Source of the DNA: an uncultured Synergistia bacterium
Lineage (GTDB): Bacteria; Eremiobacterota; SpSt-956; JAKJGF01
Reading direction: 5' to 3'
Length of the DNA: 8,833 nt
NCBI GenBank assembly: GCA_937888925.1
Contig: CALARM010000154.1
Coordinates: forward strand, 1-8,833
Both the position numbers and the translations under genes were made by a program. Shown in pieces: positions 1-6,190 of the stretch. Every line of letters begins with the position of its first letter. Within the stretch, counting starts at the first letter, position 1. Under the pieces are notes generated by a model. The model saw only the letters and a list, made by a program, of their open reading frames with translations. It had not been told where the DNA came from and made no database searches.

Positions 1-2315
1 GACGATAAATCAATATGTTTTTTATCTTCAGTAGTATCGGAAGCTATTGATTTATAACAGAGTTCACTCAATTTTATTCTTATTTCATCTGATGCAACTT
101 TATAAGGGCCGCTGCCTACAACAGCCCAGTATTTTTTTGTAACTGCATATTTCTCGGCCACTTCCTTCACATCATCTTTCTGTGAGAGCATACTATACAT
201 CTTCTCCGGTAATGATTGAAGGTCTCTTAATTCCTGAACTACCTCGTAAGGCGACAGAGAGGATAAAATCCTGGCAAAATAAAGGGCAATAATTGTACCG
301 GAAACTATCTGTGAATAGAAAGCCTTCGTAGAAGCAACAGACATTTCTATATCCCTGCCATCACTGGTATAAAAAACACCGTCCGATTTATAAACAAGAT
401 CGGAATTCCTTCTGTTTACAATAGAAATAACATGAGCCCCCCTGACCCTCAGTAAATCAACGGTTCTATTTGTATCTGTAGTTGTGCCTGATTGAGAAAC
501 GGCAATGATAAGAAGACTGCTCATATCATCTTCCAGTAAAAACCCTGAAAGTTCCGTAGCTTTCGTACTCATTATCTGAATTCCGGAGCGGGACAAAACA
601 CGGTTCATAAAATTTGCTATGCCGTTACCTGCTATACTCGCCGTTCCCTGACCTATAACGCATATTTTCTTTATATCTCCGCTTTTAAGTTTGTTTACGA
701 CAAGTTCCGGTATTATTTCTTTACCGAGATTGAAGAAAGGAACAACTCCTGAAGGAGTTTCTCTGATTTCAAATTTTCCCCTCAACGTTTTTTCTACGGA
801 AACAGGCGATTCGGAAATCTCCTTTAAAAGAAAATGAGGATAGTGACCTATATTAATATCTCTCGTATTTATCTCAGATTTTTTAATGTCTTTCTCTGTA
901 AGAACAAGAGGGGCTCCGTCAAAATAAAAAGTCTTTAAGTGTTCCATTCCAGCGGGAACCGATTGGTCGAGGACGAAAATCTGGCCCTGTGTCGAAGGAT
1001 TTCCTGTAATCCTCTCTTTTTCACCATCAAGTTTTACAAAGCTGGAACTCTCTTCCACTATGCCGTAAAGTTCTGAAGCAAAAACATAACCTCCATTAAT
1101 AAATCCTACAAACAGAGCCTGGCCGCTTCCTCTTAAAGCCAGATATACCTTTTCCGGTTCTACGGTACTGTGCATTGCTATAGCCATAGAGCCCTTGAAT
1201 TCATTTAAAGACAGACGGAAGGCTTCATACAGATTCCCTGTCTCTTCGTAAAATTTTTCTACTATAAGAGGTATAATTTTGGCATCTGTAGTTATATTGT
1301 CACCTATTTTTCTCCCTGTAAGAGAAGAAAATTTCTCTTTCAATTCCTGAAAATTATCTATATCACCGTTCAGGACGGCAGAAATTAAATAATCTTTGTT
1401 CTTACTCTCAGTACCCGGAAGCGGTTCTGTCTGGTTGTTTACAGGGTGACAGTTCTGCTGATTTATAATACCGTTTGATGCCCACCTTGTATGGGCGAGA
1501 ATATTTACTTTCCTGTCTTTACCGGACAGGGCAGTAAGAAATACCCTGTCTTCCTGAATAGTTTTTCTTAAAGTGCCAACATTGTCTCCCATCTTCCCTA
1601 TTTCTTCTGCAACTTTAAAGGTAAAAACAATAGAATCCATATCTTTATTATTACAGGAAGAAGCCTCTACAATGGCACAGTTAATAAAATCTTTTAATCT
1701 TATTCTCTCTTCATAGTCCTGTTTAAGTTTTTCCTGAAGACTGTCTTTAAAATTCTTTAACCCTGAAGAATGGCCAAAGGTTACAATACAGGATATACCG
1801 GCAGAATCTCTGCCCCTTACTTCAAGCCTGTTCAGATTATTCAGGGTAAAATTCAATTTCCACAGTTCATGGATAAAGTGTTCCTTTTCTTCCAGATTTG
1901 AATCGTGCGATAGATTTTTAATTTTTGAAATATTTTTAAACAGATCTTCTCTTATCCTCCATATTAAATCTCTCACTCTTATAAGAACTGAATTAAATTT
2001 CTCTATCATATCCAGGGATATGGAAATACCTGAATGTTTTATAAATCTATCCAGTTCCTGTTCGGAATGTTCAAGTGAAAATGCCATTTCCTCTACGGTT
2101 CCTCTGGACAGAGGAGAACTATAAATATTGTAAAAATTTCCAAAAGCAAATAAAGAGTCGACAAATGGTTCAATTTCACTTAAAATTTCTAAAAAGCCTG
2201 TAATACTGTCACAGGATATATTTTTTAATCTATCTTTAATAATATTGATTTTCTCCGGGTTAAATTTAACAATATTTTCTTTAATATTGTGTACTATACC
2301 ACTTATTCCACACAT
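1..2315 (-). CDS. glmS: GlmS-like glutamine--fructose-6-phosphate aminotransferase, 3' end missing, enlarged glutaminase domain
   Basis: This gene runs off the left edge; 771 codons are visible and no stop is reached. The family makes glucosamine-6-phosphate from fructose-6-phosphate and glutamine in the cytoplasm, feeding peptidoglycan and LPS. The protein begins M-C-G-I-S-G-I, giving the N-terminal nucleophile Cys of class II glutamine amidotransferases. It then shows RGRDSAG (167-173), HTRWASNG (275-282), an Asn-Gly pair (316-317) and D344, matching the E. coli glutaminase site. SIS domain 1 has GQGTAS (555-560), SQSGTT (607-612) and VASTKAF (660-666). The second SIS domain has K748, E751 and H767, spaced like isomerase residues K485, E488 and H504 of E. 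coli. About 100 more residues are expected beyond the edge. Compared with E. coli GlmS there is an insert of about 140 residues between the Cys and RGxDSAG, and another of about 63 before HTRW. The domain assignment is firm. The exact substrate is inferred, since another sugar phosphate is possible. pgl lies upstream on the same strand. Confidence 0.9.
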   Translation of the reverse strand, partial: MCGISGIVHNIKENIVKFNPEKINIIKDRLKNISCDSITGFLEILSEIEPFVDSLFAFGNFYNIYSSPLSRGTVEEMAFSLEHSEQELDRFIKHSGISISLDMIEKFNSVLIRVRDLIWRIREDLFKNISKIKNLSHDSNLEEKEHFIHELWKLNFTLNNLNRLEVRGRDSAGISCIVTFGHSSGLKNFKDSLQEKLKQDYEERIRLKDFINCAIVEASSCNNKDMDSIVFTFKVAEEIGKMGDNVGTLRKTIQEDRVFLTALSGKDRKVNILAHTRWASNGIINQQNCHPVNNQTEPLPGTESKNKDYLISAVLNGDIDNFQELKEKFSSLTGRKIGDNITTDAKIIPLIVEKFYEETGNLYEAFRLSLNEFKGSMAIAMHSTVEPEKVYLALRGSGQALFVGFINGGYVFASELYGIVEESSSFVKLDGEKERITGNPSTQGQIFVLDQSVPAGMEHLKTFYFDGAPLVLTEKDIKKSEINTRDINIGHYPHFLLKEISESPVSVEKTLRGKFEIRETPSGVVPFFNLGKEIIPELVVNKLKSGDIKKICVIGQGTASIAGNGIANFMNRVLSRSGIQIMSTKATELSGFLLEDDMSSLLIIAVSQSGTTTDTNRTVDLLRVRGAHVISIVNRRNSDLVYKSDGVFYTSDGRDIEMSVASTKAFYSQIVSGTIIALYFARILSSLSPYEVVQELRDLQSLPEKMYSMLSQKDDVKEVAEKYAVTKKYWAVVGSGPYKVASDEIRIKLSELCYKSIASDTTEDKKHIDLS

Positions 2316-2321
2316 AAACAT

Positions 2322-2326
2322 CCTCC
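2322..2326 (-). promoter_or_regulatory. Ribosome-binding site that fixes the glmS-like start
   Basis: On the minus strand GGAGG lies 6 nt before the ATG at 2315, but directly abuts the alternative in-frame ATG at 2321. Only the 2315 start gives Met-Cys-Gly, which after Met removal exposes the Cys nucleophile. Spacing and catalytic logic therefore agree on 2315. Confidence 0.85.
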
Positions 2327-2337
2327 ATTATTATATC

Positions 2338-2365
2338 GTGACGCGTGACGCGTGACGCGTGACGC
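2338..2365. repeat. Perfect tandem array of four GTGACGC heptamers
   Basis: Four identical, uninterrupted copies of the 7-mer GTGACGC are followed by a partial unit. The array is G+C-rich in an A+T-rich spacer and lies 12 bases upstream of the ribosome-binding site of the glmS-like gene. A TATAAT hexamer on the minus strand (2330-2335) sits between the array and that site. The perfect identity of the units contrasts with the degenerate heptads elsewhere in the window and suggests recent expansion. Confidence 0.9.
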
Positions 2366-2381
2366 GAGGTTTTTCAGTTCA

Positions 2382-2410
2382 TTGTTCAATCTTCCGAAAT
2401 ATTCTATAAT
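2382..2410 (+). promoter_or_regulatory. Candidate sigma70-type promoter pointing away from any gene
   Basis: On the plus strand TTGTTC (2382-2387) and a perfect TATAAT (2405-2410) are separated by 17 bp. Transcription would cross repeat copy A and enter pgl in antisense; no plus-strand gene follows until 3556. The region is A+T-rich, so a chance match is quite possible. If used, it would make a non-coding or antisense RNA. Confidence 0.3.
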
Positions 2411-2488
2411 AAAATTTTTTTTCCTTTGTATGTAAACTCACCTGTCATTTCTGGACGCAATCCATGAAAATGATTCTTATATAAACTG

Positions 2489-2571
2489 CCATAACAGTCC
2501 GGTAACAACGAATATTGAGAACTTGTTCCTTTCTTCCCCCTTCACTCTTCACCCTTCACGATTCTCATATA
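2489..2571 (+). repeat. Composite heptad-containing element, copy A (83 bp)
   Basis: This copy starts CCATAAC, continues with GGTAACAACGA and TGAGAA (2516-2521), then a 40-nt core, and ends TTCTCATATA (2562-2571). The same order of blocks, with an equal 40-nt core, occurs in copy B at 3458-3541. The right part of the core is a run of heptads: TTCACTC, TTCACCC, TTCACGA, then TTCTCAT. TGAGAA and TTCTCA are complementary, so the ends can pair around the core. The right end overlaps the pgl stop codon. Confidence 0.75.
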
Positions 2572-3287
2572 GATTCAGGCAACGATAAAATATCAAGAAA
2601 CCACAGTGAAGGCATATACTGAGCTATCTTCCATGCAGGCAAATCTCTATCCGTATCTTTAAATATTTTACCTGTAATTTCTTTCTTATCATGACCTGTA
2701 ACAAGAAACCATCTCTCTCCTGCAGAAGCAATAAGGGGAAAAGTGCATGTTATTCTCTTCTCAAAAGGGGGCGGGCCTTCTGTAACCATTACAAGTCTTT
2801 TTTTTTCTTTAAAAGCACTGTTCCCCGGAAAGATTGATGCGCTGTGTCCGTCGGGGCCGACTCCAAGTATCATAAGATCTATTACAGGTATTCCTTCTTC
2901 CGTACCGGGCAGTTCCCTTTTAAGGGTTTCTTCTAAATCCAGAGAAGATTTCTCAGGATCAACATGCATATCAACAGGAGTAAAAGTAAGAGGTTTGTAT
3001 TGAAGACAACTGATAAATTCCTCTTCTATCATCTTCCAGTTAAGACCATTGCTATCGGGAGGCAAAACCCTTTCATCTACGGGAAAAATCTTTATTCTGT
3101 CCCATGGAAGTACCTCCTCAGACAGAAGACTATATAGCTTTTTCGGAGTATTACCACCTGAAAGGGCAATAGAAAAAAAAGGCTTCACAGAAAGATGTTC
3201 CTCAATCTTCAAAAGGAGAGCATCTTTTATAACAGAATAAATATTGTCATCTGCAATAATCTGATAATTATTATATGTTTTTTTCAT
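2565..3287 (-). CDS. pgl: 6-phosphogluconolactonase (DevB/Pgl family)
   Basis: This is a 240-residue cytoplasmic enzyme that hydrolyses 6-phosphoglucono-delta-lactone to 6-phosphogluconate, the second step of the oxidative pentose phosphate pathway. Family marks are in order: SGGNTP (43-48, phosphate-binding loop), DERVLPPDSN (71-80) followed by N83, GVGPDGHSASIFPG (142-155) with the likely catalytic H148, RIT (178-180) and a C-terminal WFLD (229-232). The length is typical. The related deaminase NagB shares the fold, but the GxGxDGHxAS and DERxxPPxS signatures favour the lactonase. No Shine-Dalgarno motif precedes the ATG, and an extended -10 lies only about 10 bp upstream, so the mRNA may be nearly leaderless. 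No zwf or gnd is present in the window. The glmS-like gene follows on the same strand after 249 bp. The stop codon lies inside the last heptad of repeat copy A. Confidence 0.93.
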   Translation of the reverse strand: MKKTYNNYQIIADDNIYSVIKDALLLKIEEHLSVKPFFSIALSGGNTPKKLYSLLSEEVLPWDRIKIFPVDERVLPPDSNGLNWKMIEEEFISCLQYKPLTFTPVDMHVDPEKSSLDLEETLKRELPGTEEGIPVIDLMILGVGPDGHSASIFPGNSAFKEKKRLVMVTEGPPPFEKRITCTFPLIASAGERWFLVTGHDKKEITGKIFKDTDRDLPAWKIAQYMPSLWFLDILSLPESI

Positions 3288-3296
3288 AATTTTAAT

Positions 3297-3305
3297 ATTA
3301 TATCA
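3297..3305 (-). promoter_or_regulatory. Candidate extended -10 promoter for pgl
   Basis: On the minus strand TGATATAAT matches the extended -10 form TGnTATAAT. The position 17 bp further upstream holds only TTTTAT, a poor -35, which is tolerable for an extended -10 promoter. The predicted start of transcription falls near 3290, about 3 nt before the pgl ATG at 3287. A promoter further upstream cannot be excluded. Confidence 0.4.
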
Positions 3306-3327
3306 TAAAGATAGCAAGTATAAAATA

Positions 3328-3355
3328 GTAAAAAGTGAGTAGTGAAAAGTAGAAC
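3328..3355 (+). repeat. Degenerate heptad array GTAAAAA/GTGAGTA/GTGAAAA/GTAGAAC
   Basis: Four consecutive 7-bp units begin with GT and resemble the GTGAnnn units found in the other spacers. The array lies between the divergent pgl and kinase promoters. The two central units match the consensus well; the outer two are weak. Confidence 0.55.
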
Positions 3356-3377
3356 ACAATCTACTTTATTCTTTAAT

Positions 3378-3406
3378 TTGACTTAAAAATTCCGGTGAAT
3401 TATAAT
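3378..3406 (+). promoter_or_regulatory. Near-consensus sigma70 promoter for the hybrid kinase gene
   Basis: TTGACT (3378-3383) and TATAAT (3401-3406) are separated by exactly 17 bp, one mismatch from consensus overall. Transcription would begin near 3413, leaving a leader of about 140 nt before the kinase ATG at 3556. It is the best promoter match seen in the window. Confidence 0.75.
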
Positions 3407-3412
3407 AGTTCT

Positions 3413-3555
3413 ATAAATATTTATAAGTGATTAGCCGGTATAAAATTTTACTGACGGCCATAACTTGAGCGGTTACAACGAGGTATGAGAATCTGTTTCT
3501 CCCGTGACATGTTACGGATTACCAGTCACAATTCTCATATAAATATGAGGCAAAA
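3413..3555 (+). promoter_or_regulatory. Long 5' leader of the kinase mRNA with alternative base pairing at the ribosome-binding site
   Basis: The leader inferred from the promoter contains TATGAGAAT (3484-3492), its complement ATTCTCATA (3531-3539), and a second TATGAG (3544-3549) that overlaps the Shine-Dalgarno GAGG (3547-3550, 5 nt from the ATG). CTCATA at 3534-3539 can pair upstream in a 9-bp stem or downstream in a 6-bp stem with a 4-nt loop that covers the GAGG. The two pairings are mutually exclusive. I recognise no known riboswitch class here. A regulatory role is inference only. Confidence 0.4.
3458..3541 (+). repeat. Composite heptad-containing element, copy B (84 bp)
   Basis: This has the same block order as copy A at 2489-2571: CCATAAC, GGTTACAACGA, TGAGAA, a 40-nt core, and TTCTCATATA. 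The core here reads as different heptads: GTGACAT, GTTACGG, ATTACCA, GTCACAA, then TTCTCAT. GTGAC (3504-3508) and GTCAC (3525-3529) form a nested inverted pair inside the 9-bp end-to-end inverted repeat. Both copies have the same orientation and flank pgl. Confidence 0.75.
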
Positions 3556-6144
3556 ATGAATCTTCGTAAAAAAGCCCTGTTTATAATAATAATAACATTT
3601 ATCATACTCATAGGGATTTTATATATTATATCAAGGGAATTGCTCCTGAGGAGTTTTTCCGACCTGGAAAAAGAGTATACAAAAAAACATTTATACAGGA
3701 CTATAAATGCTATAGATCATGAATCGTCGTCACTGGATATTCTCCTTTCCGGTTGGGCCCCCTGGGATGATACTTATAATTTTATTCTCGATAAAAATAA
3801 TACTTATATCCAGAAAAATCTTACTGCAGATTCTTTTATCATACAAAAAATTAATATTATAATTTTTACAGATAACTCGGGCCATGTAGTCTGTGGGAAA
3901 TATTTTAATCTGGACACAGGGAAAAAACTCGATAATAAAGATAATTTTTTTGAAGATCTAATAAAAAATTACAGGATACTGGCTGAACATAAAGATATAA
4001 AAAGTCATATAAAAGGAATTATTCTGTTCAATAAGAACCCTCTCCTTATTGCTTCTCATCCCATAGTAACAAGTAATTACAGAGGTCCTATAAGAGGTGC
4101 TCTGATTGTTGGCCGTTATTTAAATTCCAAAGAATTGAAACTTATAGAGAAGGAAGTTAATTTACCTGTAAAAATATATAATCTGAAGGATGAGAATCTT
4201 CCCCCGAAAATAGTAAAAAATCTTCTGGAGGGAAAAACAGACGCGATTCAAATATTGAATAATAAAACTATTTCAGGTTATACACTGATCAGGGATATAT
4301 ATAAAAAACCTGTTCTCATATTAAAGATAGATGTCGAAAGGGATATATACAGACATGGTGAAGGCAGTATAATATATTTTCTTGTTTACTTCCTTCTGAC
4401 AGGTTTAATAATCAGCTTTATTACAATAATAATTTTAGATAAACTGATCATGTCACGGTTAACAAGGCTCAACCGGACTGTAAATACAATAGGTAAAACA
4501 GGTAATCTCAGTGACAGACTCTCAGAGGCAGGAACAGATGAATTCAGCGGGCTGGCCCAGTCTATAAATGAAATGCTCAAATCAATTGAAGATTCACAGG
4601 AAGAATTAAATAAAGCAGTAATGAATTCCATAACGTCTCAGATTGCAGTTCTTGACAGAAAGGGAATAATTACATCTGTAAATGAGGCGTGGGAAAGGTT
4701 TTCCAGAGAAAGGAAATGTGATAATTCCTCTGATATTGGCGAACATTATATAAAGGTATGGGAAAGTGAAACAGGGGAATTTTCTACGGGCAAATTGAAG
4801 ACTATCGACGGAATAGGTGCTGTAATAAAAGGGGAAAGCAGATATTTTTCCTGTGAATATCAATGTGAGTTGCCTTCCAGAAAAATATGGCTTTTATTAA
4901 ATGCGACACCTCTGGCAGCAAAAAAAGGAGGTACTGTAATATCCCGCGTGGATATTACAGAAAGGAAACAGGCAGAAGAAAATCTCATTTTTATGGAAAA
5001 ACAGCTCCGTCAGGCACAGAAACTGGAAGCCATAGGAACACTTGCAGGAGGTATAGCACATGATTTCAATAACATCCTTTCAGCCATAATGGGTTATACT
5101 GAAATGACTCTCGTATTCCTTGTCAAGGAAGAAGGAAAACTGAAAAATAATTTACAGAAGATATTAAAAGCCAGCAGGAGAGCAGCGGATCTTGTAAGTC
5201 AGATTCTCACCTTCAGCAGACAGAGTGAACATGAAAAACAGATTATAGAGATAAAACCTGTAATAAAAGAAGTAATTAAACTTCTCAGAGCAACACTGCC
5301 TTCTACTGTTGAAATAAGACATAAAATAGATGTTTTTTCAGATAAAATACTGGGAGATCCAACACATATTCATCAGATATTAATGAACCTGTCTACCAAT
5401 GCCGCCTATGCTATGAAAGATAAAGGAGGAGCTCTGGAAATCATTCTCACGGAAATAGAAATAACTGAAAGTTCCAAAACATCTGCTCTATCTCCGGGTT
5501 CATATATAAAACTAACGGTAAAAGATACAGGAAAAGGTATAGAACAGGAGGTTCTGGATAAAATTTTCGATCCTTTCTTTACTACAAAACCACAGGGAGA
5601 AGGAACAGGTCTGGGACTTTCCGTAGTTCACGGCATTGTAAAAAGCTATGAAGGTTCCATAGAAGTTACCAGTAAACACGGTGAGGGAAGCACTTTTGAC
5701 ATTTATTTACCTTCAGTAAAAGGAGGAGATAAGAAAAAAACAACAGGCGATTTAAATGTTCCTCCTTCAGGGAAAGGACATATATTAATTGTAGATGATG
5801 AAGAAGACATTGTATATCTGACACATCAACTGCTTATTCTTCTCGGATATGAAGTTACAGGCAAAACAAACAGCAAAGAAGCTCTGGAAATTTTTCGTCT
5901 TGAACCTGAGAAATTTACTCTCATTATAACCGATTATACTATGCCACATATGACAGGAATAGATCTTGCCAGAGAAGTGATAAAAATAAACCCCTCCATA
6001 CCGGTAATTCTGTGCACAGGTTTCAACGACAGTATTACCCTTGACAGAGTAAGCGCTTTCGGTATAAGAGAAATTTTATTCAAACCTGTCAATCTTAACG
6101 TTCTGGGAGAAACAATACACAATATATTAAAGATGAGTCGTTGA
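3556..6144 (+). CDS. CHASE4-HAMP-PAS hybrid sensor histidine kinase with C-terminal receiver
   Basis: This 862-residue inner-membrane sensor is built in order as follows: TM1 (about 7-27); an extracytoplasmic CHASE4-type domain with WAPWDDTY at 67-74; TM2 (about 273-295); HAMP (about 296-350); one PAS domain (about 355-470); HisKA with phosphoacceptor H502 in GGIAHDFNN; HATPase with N615, DTGKG (657-661) and GEGTGLGL (681-688); and a receiver (about 741-858) with D747/D748, phosphoacceptor D793, T821 and K843. All residues needed for autophosphorylation and transfer to its own receiver are present. There is no output or Hpt domain, so phosphate must pass to, or be drained from, a partner not seen here. 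The ligand is unknown, as CHASE4 gives no prediction. The start has GAGG 5 nt upstream. It is the only plus-strand gene and has its own promoter and long leader. Its stop codon is the first unit of a heptad run. Confidence 0.93.
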   Translation: MNLRKKALFIIIITFIILIGILYIISRELLLRSFSDLEKEYTKKHLYRTINAIDHESSSLDILLSGWAPWDDTYNFILDKNNTYIQKNLTADSFIIQKINIIIFTDNSGHVVCGKYFNLDTGKKLDNKDNFFEDLIKNYRILAEHKDIKSHIKGIILFNKNPLLIASHPIVTSNYRGPIRGALIVGRYLNSKELKLIEKEVNLPVKIYNLKDENLPPKIVKNLLEGKTDAIQILNNKTISGYTLIRDIYKKPVLILKIDVERDIYRHGEGSIIYFLVYFLLTGLIISFITIIILDKLIMSRLTRLNRTVNTIGKTGNLSDRLSEAGTDEFSGLAQSINEMLKSIEDSQEELNKAVMNSITSQIAVLDRKGIITSVNEAWERFSRERKCDNSSDIGEHYIKVWESETGEFSTGKLKTIDGIGAVIKGESRYFSCEYQCELPSRKIWLLLNATPLAAKKGGTVISRVDITERKQAEENLIFMEKQLRQAQKLEAIGTLAGGIAHDFNNILSAIMGYTEMTLVFLVKEEGKLKNNLQKILKASRRAADLVSQILTFSRQSEHEKQIIEIKPVIKEVIKLLRATLPSTVEIRHKIDVFSDKILGDPTHIHQILMNLSTNAAYAMKDKGGALEIILTEIEITESSKTSALSPGSYIKLTVKDTGKGIEQEVLDKIFDPFFTTKPQGEGTGLGLSVVHGIVKSYEGSIEVTSKHGEGSTFDIYLPSVKGGDKKKTTGDLNVPPSGKGHILIVDDEEDIVYLTHQLLILLGYEVTGKTNSKEALEIFRLEPEKFTLIITDYTMPHMTGIDLAREVIKINPSIPVILCTGFNDSITLDRVSAFGIREILFKPVNLNVLGETIHNILKMSR

Positions 6145-6162
6145 AAAGTGAAAAGTGAAAAA
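6142..6162 (+). repeat. Short heptad run (TGAAAAG, TGAAAAG, TGAAAAA) starting at the kinase stop codon
   Basis: Three consecutive 7-bp units begin exactly with the TGA stop of the kinase gene. The preceding codons (ATGAGTCG) also resemble a GTGAGTC unit. The 46-bp convergent gap between the kinase and corA contains no convincing hairpin with a T-tract, so no terminator is called. Confidence 0.6.
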
Positions 6163-6190
6163 ATCACCGGCCATATGCTACAAAAAAATA

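Noticed and set aside
2316..2321. Upstream in-frame ATG at 2321 for the glmS-like gene
   Set aside because: GGAGG directly abuts it, and it would bury the Cys nucleophile at position 4.
2338..2365. CRISPR-like repeat array
   Set aside because: The units are 7 bp and directly tandem, without spacers, and no cas genes are present.
2316..2564. glmS ribozyme or another riboswitch in the leader of the glmS-like gene
   Set aside because: No recognisable glmS ribozyme core; the spacer is explained by heptads, copy A and A+T-rich sequence.
2743..3240. Plus-strand open frames antisense to pgl, and similar ones opposite corA, the cyclophilin and the S51-like gene
   Set aside because: Low-complexity shadow translations of real genes with no domain signature.
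2489..3541. pgl as a transposable cassette between direct repeats
   Set aside because: The flanking copies are too diverged for recent insertion, there is no transposase or target duplication, and pgl base composition matches its neighbours by eye.
4386..4863. Minus-strand open frames inside the kinase gene (also 5934-6200)
   Set aside because: They lie fully or mostly antisense to a well-supported kinase gene, resemble no family and lack ribosome-binding sites.
6145..6190. Bidirectional terminator between the convergent kinase and corA genes
   Set aside because: Only weak palindromes such as CATATG are present, with no stable stem next to a T-tract.
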